Source of the DNA: Siphonodentalium dalli
Taxonomy: Eukaryota > Mollusca > Scaphopoda > Gadilida > Siphonodentaliidae
NCBI GenBank assembly: GCA_032622095.1
Contig: CP136063.1
Location: 67,035,897 to 67,099,896, forward strand
Direction of reading: 5' to 3'
DNA length: 64,000 bases
The notes under the pieces are model-generated. The model was not told the DNA's origin. It was given only the letters and a program-made list of their open reading frames with translations, and searched no databases. The position numbers and the translations under genes were made by a program. Every line of letters starts with the position of its first letter. The stretch's first letter is position 1. Positions 1 through 64,000 of this stretch are shown here, in pieces.

Positions 1-402
1 TGCCCAGACGGACGTAACGACAGACAGAAAAGTGGTGATAAATGGACATTCTCCTCAAAACCAGAAGTTTAAAATAAAAGCATCATCACACTTGACAAGA
101 TTGAGAAAATAACATGGAATAATTCCTCGGAAAACATGCACATGCGTTATGGCTGATAGTTTATCATGTGATTGCGGGAGGATAACACTTGTGCTATCCC
201 ACACCATTGCACTCATGCCATAATCTGATGTCCAGGGACACAATTGTTCAGTTCTGTGCATATGTAACAAGTACTGTCAGAATAACTGTGTACATGATGT
301 CCTGGAGATTTCAAGTGTTCATCTTCAATTCACCCTCTGGTGACCACATTCTGCAAATCACATGCACACAAAACTCAGGCTTGTTCATCTTTCCTAAATA
401 TA
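1..402 (-). other. CAD 3' flank / probable 3' UTR
   Basis: The sequence after the CAD stop codon holds a 58-bp MITE arm at 326-383. I see no AATAAA or ATTAAA on the minus strand here, so the poly(A) site probably lies beyond the window. Positions 5-30 contain CGGACG/ACAGAC runs like the ends of the pearl-like repeats described below. Confidence 0.5.
326..383. mobile_element. 58-bp single arm of the hAT-like hairpin MITE in the CAD 3' UTR
   Basis: Reads CAATTCACCCTCTGG to CTCAGGCTTG, one arm of the H-long family. It is bounded on both sides by the perfect 8-bp repeat TTCATCTT (318-325 and 384-391), as expected of a target duplication, although only one canonical terminus is present. Confidence 0.75.
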
Positions 403-63433
<63,031 letters not shown>

Positions 63434-64000
63434 CTGTAAAGGAGATAAATATTTAACCTGGTTTCTTGGTTGAAAGCTAAAACCCTCAAGGTTAACATTA
63501 TGCATGGTTTCCATTTGGGGGAGGGGGGGGGGGGGCAGTGATGTAAAGTCTCCCTAGATAACATATTTGGGCTTGTTTACGGCTTGCATTTTTAAAAGCT
63601 ATATTACTATTAGTCACAGCAATAACACTTATTTATTATTCATAATTTATTGTAATTTTTTCCCAGGTTGACTGGGTGTTAAAAAATATTTTATATGCAC
63701 AGCAAGCATTTTATACACAAAATGTATACTACACATACCATGTGATCTTTTTTTTTGGTGTATAAAACACACGCCATACTTGTTATAACGTATATTTTAA
63801 GAAAAAATGCTGATCTTTTTTATTGGATGTGTTCAACTTAGAGTAAGTTCTGTTTGTCAGTAATTACTCAGAAACCCAGTTTCTGAAATATAAACTCCAC
63901 GACAGGTAATCAGACCCACGATTATTATATATGGGTGTGAAGTTTAATGAGTTTATCGATGGTAGAATTTGCTCGATTATGAATTGAGTCTGAATATCTT
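63434..64000. other. Intron upstream of the first visible CAD exon
   Basis: A G run at about 63517-63536; no exon was recognised before the window end. Confidence 0.6.

Overview
This is one 64 kb piece of an animal nuclear genome. It is AT-rich, with spliced exons, phased GT-AG introns and no bacterial gene organisation. The interspersed repeats, including several with tandem cores of about 165-170 bp next to runs of the GGACGGACGG type, look like those of marine molluscs. A bivalve or other lophotrochozoan is my best guess, but no sequence here fixes the species.

The only host gene I can support is CAD, the multifunctional protein of de novo pyrimidine synthesis, on the minus strand. Its 3' part fills the whole window. 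Twenty-six coding exons can be placed from 63433 (5'-most here) to the stop codon at 403-405. Every junction has GT-AG sites and matching phase, and the joined frame is 3678 nt (1225 codons plus stop) with no lesion. In transcription order the exons give the second half of the synthetase B ATP-grasp region (exons 1-6), the MGS-type allosteric domain (end of 6 to 8), dihydroorotase (9-15), the linker (16-18) and aspartate transcarbamylase (18-26). The 5' half of the gene (glutaminase and synthetase A) lies beyond 64000.

The introns are packed with DNA transposons and their small non-autonomous relatives (MITEs). Autonomous-type elements are an apparently intact, intron-containing pogo-like transposon (8314-10700) and a decayed piggyBac element (55621-57881). 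The MITEs include several families with TTAA target sites, many with CCCTTT ends like the piggyBac element; hAT-like families with 8-bp target duplications; TA-flanked Tc1/mariner-like palindromes; and a family ending in TGTGACCCGCC. A 69-bp hairpin, usually present as an inverted pair, recurs inside four families whose ends are otherwise unrelated.

Two events involve the gene itself. A 46-bp minisatellite of 13 units (10930-11497) was made from the 3' end of ATCase exon 23 plus its 5' splice site, so 13 donor-like sites lie in a row. A second copy of 132 nt of that same exon, with its acceptor and intron flank, sits inverted in a dihydroorotase intron (40208-40515) between ends of a hAT-like MITE. 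It differs from the real exon at eight codons, seven of them silent.
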